From the NCBI GenBank assembly GCA_010015675.1, contig ML977042.1, positions 69,574 through 133,573 of the forward strand: a stretch of DNA of 64,000 bases. Reading direction: 5' to 3'. A program made the position numbers and the translations under genes. Of the stretch, positions 11,548 to 24,670 are shown piece by piece. The notes below the pieces were generated by a model that saw only the letters and a program-made list of their open reading frames with translations, was not told the DNA's origin and did not search any database. The stretch's first letter is position 1. Every line of letters starts with the position of its first letter. Source of the stretch: Byssothecium circinans (lineage: Eukaryota; Ascomycota; Dothideomycetes; Pleosporales; Massarinaceae).

Positions 11548-12962
11548 CTACTCTTGGCTCCGATTAGCACTTGACGAGGGTTCTTCCTTGGCGTGATATT
11601 CCGACATTATCTCGTACGACGGATGCACAATCATCTTCTGCGCCACTGTCGGCAAACTCTCAGGCCACCACCTAGGCACCACAGGATTCTCAGGAATGTT
11701 GTCTGTCTCCTTCTGATTCCAAAGTGTGAAGCTGTCAAGATAGACGCCCGCCTGAGAGACAGTCTCCAAAAAGTGCGAAAAGCACTCCACTTCAAACTTC
11801 TTGGTATGAATGTTTTCCCGGTAGCTAATACAATTACCACGCAGAATGGACAGGTACTTCAGTGTATCTTTGAGGCGGATAGTAAACTGCGCGAGCGATT
11901 CCAAGGGCAACAGAGTGCAGATGTTACTGATAGTAAGATGCATCAGCTTCGGGAATTTAGTAGGAGTCTTGAAGTTGAATTTCGAGTTGCCCCCCATACG
12001 ACCATAATACCAGTAGGGAAGTTCGAGCTGCGTCAAGGACGGCATTATGGGCGTAGTAACTTCGCGTGGCGCGTCGGGGATTTTGTTGTCGACATTGTTG
12101 TAGACTTCTGTGATTTTGAACACCTCCAGTTTGTCGAAGACGGCGCGAAGAATGTCGGGTCGTGTGCGAATTGTGAATGTCGAATTGGCGTAGTCAGCAA
12201 CTGGCATTGAGAGTTGTCGGCAGGTAATGGCACGGTAGCCTAGGGCTCGGAGCAGGATGTCAACGGCCTGCCGATCAATCCAAATCGCCTGCTCCACGTC
12301 GACAATACCCTTGGCAAAAAATGTGCTTCGCCGGAAGTCATCATGCTGTCTAAGGCTGTTGAACGCTGTCGAGTTTAATTCGCCCACGAACTCCATGGTA
12401 TGCAATTGAAGAAACCGGCTGAGGATTTCGACTAATTTTGCGCCACAGACACCTTCTCTTGCTCCCAAGTTTCCGCGACGACGTCCTCTTCCCAAAGGAT
12501 ACTGTGCATGATGTTATTGTTCTCATTTTTGCGGAAGCCTTTAAGGTATGCAGGAGTGGCTTTGGACAAGTATTTCGTAGCATCAGCATATCGACCAGAG
12601 CCCTTGAACTTGTACCTTGTGGGGAAGCTCTTCGGTGTGAAGCCGCTGCCGAACCTCAACTCCCTCACATACGGCGCCAGTTCTTTCTTCTTCGATACCT
12701 GGACGAGGTTTTCCCAGCTTTCCTTGCTCCTCATATCGAAGGTTGTGGTATGGATGAGACGCACCAGTGCTTTCCAAGCGCAATCGCGGAAGCCACGACA
12801 GGCTCGACGCGCTGCTTTAATATCCTTCGGCTCAAGGTGTTCGAACACCATTGTCAGGAGCTCAGCAGGAAGACCGCCGATAGCACAATAACGCTCAGGA
12901 GTAATCGGATCGATCACGGCGGTCGGATCGATCATGGCGGTCGGAGTCTGTTCGGTAGTCAT
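11548..12962 (-). pseudogene. F-box protein, apparently frameshifted
   Basis: The frame starting at 12962 encodes an F-box near residues 25-70 (AIGGLPAELLTMVFEHLEPKDIK). Such proteins are SCF ubiquitin-ligase adaptors that bind Skp1. That frame stops just after 12436. A second frame covers the region in between and runs to the stop at 11548 with about 290 further protein-like residues. The two join without a gap if one A is missing from the A4 run at 12436-12439 (minus-strand sense). No GT-AG intron of credible length bridges them: the only nearby pair is about 34 nt apart. So this is either a recent one-base loss or an assembly error; the rest of the gene looks intact. An 18 bp tandem duplication (12906-12941) lies in the N-terminal coding part. 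The C-terminal half is unlike any family I know. Confidence 0.65.
12906..12941 (-). repeat. 18 bp tandem duplication in F-box gene
   Basis: Two copies of CGGATCGATCACGGCGGT (one substitution) in the first coding segment, giving a repeated I-D-P-T-A motif. In frame. Confidence 0.8.
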
Positions 12963-15900
12963 TGTCGGTGTGGATATTGTTGTGGCAGGAGGCGATTTCA
13001 GGCGTGACAGTGGAGTTGTGGTTGCGCCGTTGTTGTGCCCAGGTGGGTGTTGTGTTGAGGGAATAAATCCATAGGTTTGCGATCAACATTTATACTTACA
13101 AGCGTTGAGTGTTGACTCGGTAGGGCGATTGAAAATGCACATTCCAAGGCTCTGCGTTGTGCGCCTACATACAAATCTCGATCCGGAGTGAATGGCACGT
13201 GAGTGAAAAGCCTGAGAGTCCCTAAGTAGCATCTTGCAACGCGGACAGGACGGAGCGGTTAGGTGGCAGACGAAAAATACAGTCCTCGAAGACGCGAGAG
13301 AGGCAGCACTGAGAGAAGTGAAGAGTGTAGGTGAGGAGAAGAGAGAATGCCAGCAGCTTTATTGCAGATGGCAGATGTCCGAAAGTCACGCCTTCTAGTC
13401 GAGTGTCGTCCAAGGAAACCGCAACATAGCTGTCATGATAGGTGCACCCCACTATGCCATCCGGTGTCTGAACCAAGGAAGGCACGGCTTCTGGAGAACC
13501 TCGAGTCCATATATCACATATATAGGAGCTACGACCGCATAGTAAGTAGCTTCTTAGATGAAGTCTCTTTAATTGCTGAATGGATTAGAGCCATCATGAA
13601 AGGAGGCAGGTTGTAAGCATAGGGTAGCTGTGAGAATGAGGAAGAGCAGTTTCTCTACGGAGATGAAGAAAAGAATAAGAGTTGCGTGCAGTCCGTCTGC
13701 TACTAATGGTGTCATTATCCCATCGCACTTTAATAATGTGGCTTAGAGTACTGTATTCGATATTACAGATCAAGAGACAGTGAATAAAGACGAAAGAAGT
13801 CTGGAGCTGGAGAATATCTTCGCACAGCTTCATTGTGTAGGAAAGATAGAATATTGTACATACACAAGTACTTTTCCTAATACGACGGAAATACCAAACT
13901 CCAAAGTGCACTATATCGACCTGTCTCAACACAGCCTCCAATCCCAGTCACCACAGAGCTCCTATAACCGAGCAGTCTAGCAAGTCCCCAGCTTGTACTC
14001 CATAAAGAGTTTATCCCAGGCATAATTCAACCCCCTCAAAAGTAGCAGAGCTGAGAAGCAAGGAGTCCCCTCCAGGAAAAAAATCGATGGCGCGAACGTA
14101 AATGCTCAATGCAAACATCCGTAAAGTAGAGGTTCAAGGATCATTGAAACCTTAGCTAAAGCCTGGGAATAGGAAAAGTGTCGGTAAATGCGGGGGGAGT
14201 ATTGCAGGAAGTGCTACGAAGGATCTTTACACACGCTAATGAAATCGTTTTATTTCCAAGCCATAAACTATTCTAGTGAAAATGGTACGTCCCAGCGAGG
14301 GTACGATGCTCGCAAGGTGAGTGAATATCGGGGTCACGTGCTCATGAGTGCTAATACAATACGTACTAGGCCCTGCCTGGAAAAGGTCAACTGGTACATA
14401 TGTGGTAGAACATAGAATCCCAGCGTCCCAACTGCCGACTTCTCCTTCCTAAGGGCAGGAGTTAAGGAGCTCCTTAACCCCTGCCCTCCAACTCCCTTTC
14501 GGTCCGATCCCTCAATTCTCCAATTCTCCTCACCTACGGTATCCCCTTTCGCCCCAACCCCACATTCCGACGTCCCGCGCTCGAACCCAAGACACTACAG
14601 GAAATTTCATTATGTCCCCTCAATGGTAACCCATCCGAAATATGCTCAAGCCACGCCACTTCACACAAGCTTCTCCCTGCCTCAAGGCTCAAGGCTCAAA
14701 ATAATCAAGCGCACGACGACAGCGCACGAACCCTCCCTCTTTCTCCCTAAATCCGATGATACATCCTTGAATATTCCTTCACATCTGGTCAGTTCCTAGT
14801 TCTTCGTCCCTGTGCTTGTCTCTCGCGGTGTCAACACCCCGATCCCGACAGTCAGCCCAACCCCGGAACCGAAAGCACTGATGGTTGGAACTTAAAAGCT
14901 TTACTTTTACATAACGACGTCAGCACGCAGCGCGCAGTGATCCCACTCATCCGAGTGAGCTCAACAACGGACGAGTCACCCCATCCTATCATTTTATTGT
15001 CAATGACTCTCGACTCTTGACTCTCGACCTCGGGACTCTTGACTCTGGGTGGTGAAACAGGCAGCGCGTTACCTAACTGTAACTTGAGAAATCGATGCTG
15101 TTTCAAGAGGCGGGGCTAGATGTGTATCTGATACAATATCATCGATGATCGGACCGTGAGAAATAACGTATGTATAATGGGGGATGGGCGAGGCCGAGAA
15201 ATATCGGTGAACTGTGGACGAATTATGGATTGGTGAGAGATAGAGAGTCGGCCCGAAAATGTGTCAAAATCAATTCCTGCCTCAGGCCGCCGCCCACATC
15301 CCACCACCTCCCGCCAATATTATCATATCGGATTAGTTGGATCGGGCAGTGCTCGCTGCTTAGACAGGCAACCTTTTTCAACGTTCCCGACAATAATCCA
15401 AACCCACAATTCGAGCCCAAACGCAAGCCCCAAGAAAGAACAATGAATACTTGACGATTACAGTACACGTAAAATGCAAGAAGAAGGATATTCACGTCCT
15501 GCTTCCAACATTTATACGTACCTATGGTACCTACATGCATACACACATACACGAGCGCTGTCGTCTTTAACGCCCAACATAATGATAGACCTAAGCAGTA
15601 CCACCCATGTCCCCATGGATACCTTTAGGTATACGTACATCAATCACATCTACACATACTACAGTACTTCAACAATTATCCTCCCCTCTCCCCAAACCCG
15701 TCCGTATCCGCGTATTGCCCAGAGTATCAGTATCCCATCACCTCGACTCGAGGTAAGGAGTGCCTTACCTTACCAGGCATACCTCACTCAGGAACCTTCC
15801 ACCTTCCCCCCCTCCTACCTAGGTACTTTCCCTTTCTTTCCCACGCTTCCCTACCATTAATCTCAAACACCCCCTGACCCTGACCCTGCCCTCTCGCTTC

Positions 15901-18788
15901 GCCCCTTCCAAGTTCCAACAAAAGCTCAAGCCTCTGCCCAGAAACAACGAACCATGCATCTCACCCCACAAAATGCCCTCCCGCCATTTCCCTCTCTCTC
16001 TCGCTTTCTGTCTCTTTCTCGGGCGGTGGTGGTCCAAACTCTAAAAATGTCCCAAGACTCCAAAAATGTCCAAGCACCAACGTTCCAAGGATGCCCTAAA
16101 GGGTTCCAAGGCCTGAGTTTTTCGAACGTCTTCGCTTACCCCTATCAGCGACCGCGCCTAACCAACCGGTTGCCGCCAGCCGCGGAGGCGGCACCCTGCG
16201 GCGAGGTGTTTCACATGCTGGAGAAAATGGTGTTGTGGTGGTTGGTGGGGAGGGAGATAGGGAGATGCCGAGGGACAAGGAAATCGATGGAATTGGAATG
16301 CACGCTGCTGTATCGGTAGGGCGGCCTTTTCCCGATGGGTGCATAGGTAGGTACCGGTAGATTGATTGAAGCATTGATCGTGTAACTGTCTAAAACGTTG
16401 TTTTTGTTTGCTTTGCTTTGCTCTGGAGTCGGCTCTGTCTTGCGGCATATCCCGCTGTTTTTACGGGAGTTATCTTTGGCGGTGTTTTGACGGTATTGAT
16501 CCCGTTAATGTTGATGGTGATGATTTCAAAGCTACAGGCGAGATGCTTTCAAGATGAAATACTAGAGTTGGGATTACGGTATCGTGTGGGTGTAGTCATG
16601 TCTACCGTCACACGTTTCTCACCTTCAGTATAGCGGGATGTGGAGAACAAATGACGCATATCGTTGTTGAATACATGTACGATATGTCGGTAGATACAAA
16701 CCTCAGTGCGATACCCACTTTCCGCGCCTTCCATACCCGTCCTTCCACACAGCAGCACCTTTTCCCTTCCTATCCTCCTTCTCCATCATCCATACATACG
16801 CACCATCGCCCCCCATCAACGCCTCCCTGCGTGGGGTGTCTGGGTACGTTCCTGCACCACACGTACTATACCTACCTACCTTCCCACTGCCCCTATTAAA
16901 CCGCCGTGCAGCTACGTTTAATCGCTGCAGCCTGCAGGTACTCACCCATCATCTACTCCCTCTCTCCAGTAGACGCCGCTGAACCAAAGCCAAAACCCGG
17001 TTTGTAATAACAGCTGTGGTGTGGTGTGGGCTGCTCCCCTTCCGTCCTGCACCGTGATAAACACTGCAGCGCGCGCATGCGTGTATAGCATTTTTTTCCC
17101 GTCTCGTTAATATACATGGTAAGTATATGTAGAGTACGTGTACAAACGCTTTCGCTTCCCAGCGCGGACGCCTGCATTTACTTTTCTCCAATGGCCAATG
17201 ATCAATGTTTAATGTTTGTGATGATGATTATGATTATGGGATGCCGAGTCATGCGAGAGGAAAGCCGGTGTTCTCTATCGTTCGTGGGTGTCGGATGTAC
17301 GCGGAAAACACTGTTTTAACTAGGCTGAGTCCTCGATTCATTCCCGTCCACTTTATGCGCCAGCCTCAGCCTTAGCCTTAGCCTCGAGCTCTCTCGTCTA
17401 CCCCTCTAGCTGGGCTCTAGCAGCGTGAAAAAACGAAACGAAAAGAAAACGCGCCGTCTTTTTCAAAATCCCCCGCCCAATCACTACACGTGCTTGATCG
17501 TTTAGCGCATGCGTCTTCTATGGAAATCAAAGGGAGATTAAAAGTATCGCAGAAGCACGAACGTGCGTTCGCTAAACAAATTCCGGGAGGTTCTACGTGA
17601 TTGGTGCGTTGCGACGAAATATCAGGCCCAAGGCTAGCAACTTTTGACATACGCACGTCTGCATGCCCCCCTCTCCTCTCTCCTGCACTTGCACTGCACC
17701 GCAACTTTGCCTAAATTGCTCTAGCAAATATGATATGGAAAGAGGTGCAGCATGCATGCAGGTCATGCTGGTAAATGCGTGTTTAAAAGCTCCAGCGCGC
17801 GCCCCTCGCTAGAAAGCACGGCGAATTAGTTTGGTAGTGACAAATGAACGGCAAGGGGTACATATTGGTGGCTTCCTGGGGGGGTAATGCCTGGCTCTGT
17901 TGTGGTACGCTCAACGGTTTTTGGAGCCGGGTTATCGTTCACTCACACGGCGCGCACGCACACAAACGTTGGATCTTGCAGGACCAGCTATAGTTCGTCC
18001 CAAGAGCTTGTTAAGCGTCCGGCTGAAGTCGACCCCTACGTCGTTGTTGCTGTAAGTACTAAGAGAGAAAGCGGTCATGTCTGCTGGACGTCATGATGGG
18101 GGGGAGAATCGAAGCACCCTGCGCTGTAGTGAAGCTGGGTTGGCGATGATTGTGGAGACGAAAGCGGAAGGTGGATGGCGGGGTGCTTGGTGGATGTTGG
18201 CGGAGATCGCCAACACTAGGACCTGATGTTATTGTGATACCATCAAAAAAGGATCCTGAAACTGGGGAGCTTCCCCCGTTGATAAATCAAGAAGCTCAAT
18301 GCAAAATAATATTACGCAATATAGTACTACTGCCATGTACTGACAGCCTTTTTAGTTACCATCGCACAATGCGACATGTTCTTTCTTCCTCTATAATGAA
18401 CCGACCTGGGTATATGATTCACAGGAAAATTCCCTACACTTGGAATTTGTGCTCTTGCGGCATCGTCCGGCTTGAGCTTTTTGGTGCGCGCACTGTGTGA
18501 TCGCCGGTTAGATCGTTGGCGAGACACGAATCCGGGGCTATCCATGGGTAATGGCGGCCCCCTCGTGATCTCGGACGTGCCTTCTTCGGGTATTGATGGC
18601 TGATGTGGGAAATCTGGGGTCGTCTGCTTCGAAAATCGTTGTAGACGTATGCAGCACGCTTTGGGATGTACCTAGCACCTATGCTAGGTTCTGTGAGGCG
18701 GCCATGCAACCCAGCCGTTCCGGAAGGCTGTTGGGCAGCCTTGCTTGCGGTTTGCGAGGCGAAAAGTATTGGTAGATCTGGCGGGAAC
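12963..18788. other. 5.8 kb gene desert
   Basis: No supported gene on either strand. Open frames are short and mostly arise from pyrimidine-rich low-complexity tracts (15.6-16.0 kb, 16.7-16.9 kb). A 36 bp palindrome at 14452 and a degenerate GACTCT direct-repeat tract at about 15001-15050 are the only structured elements. Part of the right end may be 3' UTR of the Zn2Cys6 gene ending at 18789. Confidence 0.6.
14452..14487. repeat. 36 bp near-perfect palindrome
   Basis: Two 18-base arms with no loop. The left arm is AGGGCAGGAGTTAAGGAG and the right arm is its reverse complement with one mismatch (A14460 against C14479). The pairing stops at 14451/14488. It is not next to a coding end, so a transcription-terminator role is not obvious. 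Confidence 0.85.
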
Positions 18789-21700
18789 TCATCGCGCCCG
18801 TTTGTACACTGAGTGGTCAACCATGGCAGGGTTTCCAGTGTCCCATCGACGCTTCAAGCCCTCCGGATATGAACTGGCGACAACTTCTTGCCACATTGTT
18901 GGCGTGACATACGCAGCATTCGGGGCGGCGTAAGCGGATGAAGTTGGGATTTGTGGATTCTGAATGTTGGGGTGGGGCGACACGTTGGGCATCTGGTAAT
19001 TTGGTTGACCAGCGTCCTGTGATGGGTGACGCATGTCATAGTTGTTTCCTGCGGTTGGCGGTCTTAGCGGTGGCGAAGATTGCGCTGCTGCGCTGGAAGG
19101 AGGCGTACCGAAAGCCACATGCCATTGACTTGGCGACGTTAGCAAGGTGTTCGTAATGAAGATGGCAAGTAGACTTACTCAAAAATTCGCTGCGGGTTCC
19201 ACTGTACAGGCTCTTGCATCTGAATACCCGACTGAGTTTGGTGCGCACGTTGGCTAGATGACATCATGACCAGAGACTGAGCTACGGGGGAGTCAGTCTT
19301 GGTGTCGAGTTCGGAGGTCGAAATTGGTGGAGTGATGGGATGGGCATGATAGTTGATCTGACCTGGTTGATCTATGGGCGACTGCTGGCTCGGAAGACGA
19401 GATCGATAGCCACCGGAATTGCTTGTCGGACTTGACTGGGTATGCACTTGTGGGCTTCCATAGGGAAAACTCGGCTTGAGCTCAAAGGGCTTTGTGATGT
19501 CTGCAGAGAAGGCCTGGCGAAGATTGTTGACTTGCTGGTGCATCTCCGGCATTGGCCAAGAAGGCGTACATGTCTCCAAAATACGCATGTGGCGGACGAA
19601 GAACTCCCTAGCATCGCTGTTGAGATCGGGATCGGGACAGGTAATGGCAACCTAGAATCGTGAGCGTGTATTCGAAGTTTCTGGCTCATGTGCACTTACA
19701 AGGTGAAGCATGGTGCAAGTCAAAACAGCATAGACGGTAAAACTGATCCCCCTTAGCATGCAAAGAAGCCCTGGAAGTCCATAGTGTTCAAGGATAGCTT
19801 CCTGCAGCTTGCACATATTCTTAGCCGCAGAGTAGCACGAAATCATATGCTGCTTCCAAACGCCGTCGTACGAGTCCGATACAGCGTGTAACTGTGGGCG
19901 CAGATGCATGATGATTCCCAGTTGATGATAAATGTGCATATTGGCAATGAAGTGAGACGGGATCCAGGGAGGGGAGCCGTCTGGTGGATATACAATCTGT
20001 AAGTCGTCGGGCAGTTCTCTTAGCCACGTGGTAAAAGTCGCGTTGTGGCCGACAAAACTGGGGTCTAATGCGAAGTCTTCACTCTTCTTCCGAAGCTTCT
20101 TGGCAATGATGATGGTTCTTTGAAGGCATTTCGCTATCCGGGCATATTGAGTGAATTGACGTGCAATCTGGAATTCGGATGCATCAATCCCAGCGAGCGG
20201 TCTGGGCATTTCGAAATCGACCGTACTGGGATCGACTCGAAGATCCGTCCGTCCTTTTGCTGCATTAGCCTTGTCCTTGAGCGATGTGAACAACTACATA
20301 CCTTGCGGGCCTCCAATCATGACCTCAAACACAAAGAGCAATTGCCAGACGCGGGTCTTGGTGATGCACTCATGCAAAGTGGAACCGCACGACTTGCCCA
20401 TCTGATGGTTCTCGTAGTGGTCGTCTAGCTCAAGATCTGTTGCCATGGTGGCCAAGCTCACGACCGACATCCAAGATCGCCAGAAGTAGCCGCGTTTGGG
20501 TGAAGCCTCCCGTGCTTTAAGGAGCAACAGCATTGCTTGCATTGTGCTCAGTCGGGGAACGTCCTTGAAACTTTCTTCATGTTCTGCTAAAGCGTCAGCG
20601 TAGGTTTCGGATATCATGTACAATGCACTGACTGGCTGCGAGGGCCAACCACTTCTGCCCTTGGGCGTCGTCGCCCATCATTAGCGTTGCACAGGCAAAG
20701 ATTGCCTCCAGCATGAGCGGGGAGATGGAATCCCGTGCGCTCTGCCATTGCTGGTAAAAGTAGGACTTGTTGATGACTGGCACGTAAGGGTGAACGTTCT
20801 CGAAGTAGTATCCAAAGTAGTCCAAAGCCTGCTCTTCGGAGGGCATCATCTCCACCGGCACGCGGATGGTGGAGTCCAAACTGTTAGATGGGGGTAATTG
20901 AACTTCAAACTCCTCCTGCGCAGGTGTTTCGGCTAGGGCCTTTCGCTGGTTCGTAATGTACGGGGCGATGGCATTGACATCGATCTGAAGCTCCCCAAAC
21001 GCTTCAGCTAGGTTTGGTGACGGGTCCTGCTTCCAGCTGCCTTCGGTCTCTGGAGGAGTCATGGTCATGGCAGGGGCGGAGGCTGATGGCGGGGCCTCGG
21101 AGTACATGTGGGAGCGTACATAGTTCATGTTCTGCTGGACGACGTGGGGTTGAGGCATGGAGGCATACTGCAAGTGCTCTTGAGGCGGCTGCTCGCCGTA
21201 GGGCGCCGTCTGATACATGCGCATGCCATCGGCGTAGCTTCCCGAGACGGGTGTGGGGAGAGAGGCGGGCATCTGCGACAGACCATGAGATGCGGACATG
21301 ACGTCCTGGCGCTGGTAGTCGTGCTGCGGATTTGGAACAGGCGCGGCATAATCCAATGGCTTCGTCTCCAGCTCGAAGGTCTGGGTGCTGTTGCTGGGGT
21401 TGTAGTCCTTGTCATAGCTGACGGTCGGCGGCACGCAGTTCAGCTTCAGACGGATGCAGGCGGCGCAGGGCCACGAGTTGGTCGTCGCCGCGTCGCACTT
21501 GATCTTGCGTCTGCGGCAGCCCTCGCATGCTCTCATTACTGACGGAGACTGTTAGCATTCCAAGTGTGGTGTTCGGGCCAGGAGGCTGCTGTGCCGCACC
21601 TTTGAGGCGCTTGTGCCTGTTGTGTTCGTCCACGAAGACATAATCTGTACCACACTGTGAGCGTTGCCATCTGGGGTGGATTGAGACATGGCATCTGGCG

Positions 21701-21809
21701 GGCACTCACTGCGCTGGTTTTCCCGTGGTGCCAGCGGCGGCGCAAACGTGAAGCTCTGCATCTGCGCGGTCTGCGGAAGCAGCGGGCGGCCGGTGGTTTC
21801 TCCGGGCAT
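18789..21809 (-). CDS. Zn2Cys6 transcription factor with fungal-specific TF domain
   Basis: Nuclear regulator; target genes unknown. Seven exons are inferred on the minus strand, with introns at 21645-21709, 21539-21599, 20587-20632, 20254-20301, 19652-19699 and 19129-19178. The exons sum to 2703 nt, 900 aa. Exon 2 is only 45 nt and encodes the conserved arm NYVFVDEHNRHKRLK. The zinc cluster follows at once (ACEGCRRRKIKC ... PCAACIRLKLNC, six Cys). A long Gln/Pro/Ser-rich region comes next, then the fungal-specific TF domain from about FENVHPYVPVINKSYFYQQW, including SWMSVVSLATMATDLELD. The tail is Pro/Ser/Gln-rich. The last intron uses a weak CCAAG acceptor after a good GCTAAC branch site. 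The arm-plus-cluster layout is familiar from a conserved filamentous-fungal factor, but I cannot name it safely. Confidence 0.88.
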
Positions 21810-24670
21810 CGCTCTGCGATCCGACAGTCGAGTGCTGGATGGGTGCGTCTGAAGTGCGTTCTGGCGTGGTGACCAGATGTTAGATGTTGTGGTGTCGTCT
21901 CGTTCCTCTCTTTCCCGACAGGCGCGCGGGGTCGTCAGGTCGTCCGGTCGTCAGGCGGCTGCCAGGCAAGGTTGGTCGTCTCGTCGGGTGCTCGATTCGG
22001 CCAATCGACGGTCGCGTCTTCGGCCTATGGCGCTCTGGACCGCTCTCCGCTGGCAGAGCAGAAGACGTCAGGTACTGGGCCCAGGGCTATGTGCGCCTCC
22101 TATCTTACTGTGACTACAATAATGTAGTCTGTTGTGTTAAAAGGCACGGCGGGTGAGAAATGTCCACGTCGGGAGAGGGAGGTTATACGGTAGATCCGGA
22201 CGCATAGAGGATAGTGGGGACGTCGTATGGCATGCCGGGGGGGCTCAAGGATACGGTGCACACGGTGGCTCTCGCGTGCAGATGGTGGCGCGAGGCTACG
22301 ACTCTCCTGAGCCCTTGAATATGCCAATGGATGGCGTAGGGGGCTGGGGGCGTTGGGGGAATCTGGCCACGGAGCAGCGGTGCGGGAGAGGTGGGCGCTC
22401 GAAACCTATCGCGAAAGAAGTGTCGCGCAGGGCAGAGTCAGGGCGTGCAGAAATACCCCCGGAAGCACAGCCGAGCGAGTACAACGTAGCGGGCAGGCTG
22501 CATTCACTACTAGTAGTGGATGATGGGAACTGCCGTTGACACTGTGGGGGTGTCGAGTGTGCAGGGGAAGGGTATCTAGGGAGTTGGGACGAGATGCACC
22601 GAGTGCCACCCTCGTCGGTCGCCTTCTGCTTCGCTGCGCCTACTAAAAGGAAAAGGGGCAATCGCTGACGGGCCTGACCGTACTCCGCGAAGGCGACTTT
22701 GGACCGTACCTGGTCGCACCAAAGGACGTCAGGAGAGGGAGCTGGTGGCGCCCAAGGTGGTTGCGCCGTCAAAAAGCAAGTCGCAAAGCCAGTCAGAAGG
22801 CCACGCTTGTCGCCGTTGGACGTCTCACGTGTGAGTGCAAACTCTCCTAGGGTCGTCTTGTGCCTGGCAGATGCGAATCTTGAAGGCATACCCGGTGTAT
22901 AACCGATTTGAATGGCTACCCAAACGCGGAGAGATGGTTCAAAACAACGGCCTGGTTTTTCAGGCCATACACATATGTATGTAGGATGCAGTCGGGCCAT
23001 TGCTGATCTGGAGTGGAGGAGGCCGGCACACCCATCATACTCTGGTAGCTGCTTGTGTGCTCCGGTCTGACCTCCAAGTGAGCGGTTTAGGTTGAGCGCT
23101 TGACTCTTGAGGCCTGCTACATACTAGTCTACGCGTAGCCACGAGTGCCTTGGTCGAGGCATCCATGCACCGTGGTAACATGTTTGCATGCGTGTCGCCA
23201 AGCTGTTACGAAGAATGCATGAATATGCGCATGGAGGTCATTTGCCATGCATGGTACAGCAGCGGTGGCTTCCAGCGTGGAGATTGCCAGATCATACATG
23301 TCTGCTCTGGAAGGCTTTCGCCAAGTCAGCACATATTGTCAATATTGTCGATGCCGGGCTGATCAGCATGATGCAAGGAGATATCTGGCCGAGCAGGGCC
23401 GTTCCCTGGCGCTGCATCGTCCCGGGTCGAAACAGGATCGAAACACGTTATTTCCAAAGAGAAAAGCCGTTGACGTTTGTCGATGGACTGCCCGTATTCC
23501 GCCTTCCCTTCTAGAAGGACTGCATGGAGGAGGTCTGCATGTCTCAGAGCCATGTGTGTCGCCATCTGATATAACTGCGAATGGCCGTCTGTTGCGTCCA
23601 ACCACGTCACTGGCCGTCTCGTCCCAACTGCCCGGTTCAATGTTGTTCCCAGGTTCGGTCTGTGATCGCTGGGGTCGCTTCGGCGAGCCCCGGTGCCTGA
23701 GCCTGAGTGAGCAGGGCAGGGGCTTAAGTAATCTGATCAACACGGGTGAATGGCGAATCGACGCCCAGTCGCTGGCCGAGGCTGCGATTATTCTTATCCC
23801 CTCTCGAGTCCCAGCAAATATTCCAAGCTTGTTCAAAACAATTTCTCTTATTCAATAAAGGATGTTCCCTATGGATGGCGCTGACTTGGCAAGGCCCGCG
23901 CCAAACAGGGTCTCCTTTCGAGCGAAGTGAAGGACTGATGCTCGTTTCGCATTCCAGGCCCGTTGGTGGAGAATAGCGGGCCCTTGATGCGCGGCACTTT
24001 CCTGCACACTCTCCTGCAGAGGCGCGTCAGCCAAAGGCCGAGGTATCTAGTGTACTGACTGTGTACTGTGTACGGTAGCAGGGCTGAGAGAGCTCGCCGA
24101 CTATCGCCATGTTCGACTTCAACGCTGCCGCTGTGATGGATTACCGTGCGGTAGCGTGACCGCCATACTCCGTACTCGCGGAGCGTAGTGGATACGGCTG
24201 AAACTGGCGTCACGTGCAAATCTCACCCCCAGCGAACCAATAAGGCCGTGACAATGATCTAAGAAGTGTCTATCAGAGAGGGTGGCAAAAAACGTGAGGC
24301 CAGCTCCACCCGTGCGCGCGAGTACCAGCTACCGCAGTGCACCGTGCCACAGCAGATGCTGGCCCTTGATCACTCACCCCTGCGCGAATACACTAGCCTA
24401 GCGGGCGATATTCGGGTTGATACAATATTGGTAAGCGATTATTGCTCTGCAGGACGCTGCCACGCTGATATGGCGCCGGCGGGCTTTTGCGGAGTATCTG
24501 GCTGCTGCCGGTGACGGAAGTGGGGGCGGGCGTCCTGTCTGAATGCTTGGCTTGGCGAAAAGTCCCTCCACCACATGCAACATGCACCATGCACCACCAC
24601 CAACTCAATATCGTACCGCCCGCCACCGTGACCCCCGCTGCCCTTCTAGGATCCTCGGCCATTTGACGCC
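21810..24670. other. long divergent intergenic region
   Basis: About 2.9 kb between two genes transcribed away from each other, the Zn2Cys6 factor and CIA2. GC-rich open frames occur (for example 22296-23000 on minus), but they are repetitive in composition and motif-free. A short GGTCGTC tandem tract lies near 21930-21955. Most likely extended promoter and leader of the transcription factor. Confidence 0.5.

Noticed and set aside
22296..23000. 234-codon open frame on the minus strand upstream of the Zn2Cys6 gene
   Set aside because: Pro/Ser/Arg-rich with no motif, no splice support, and overlapping frames on the other strand; most likely promoter or leader DNA.
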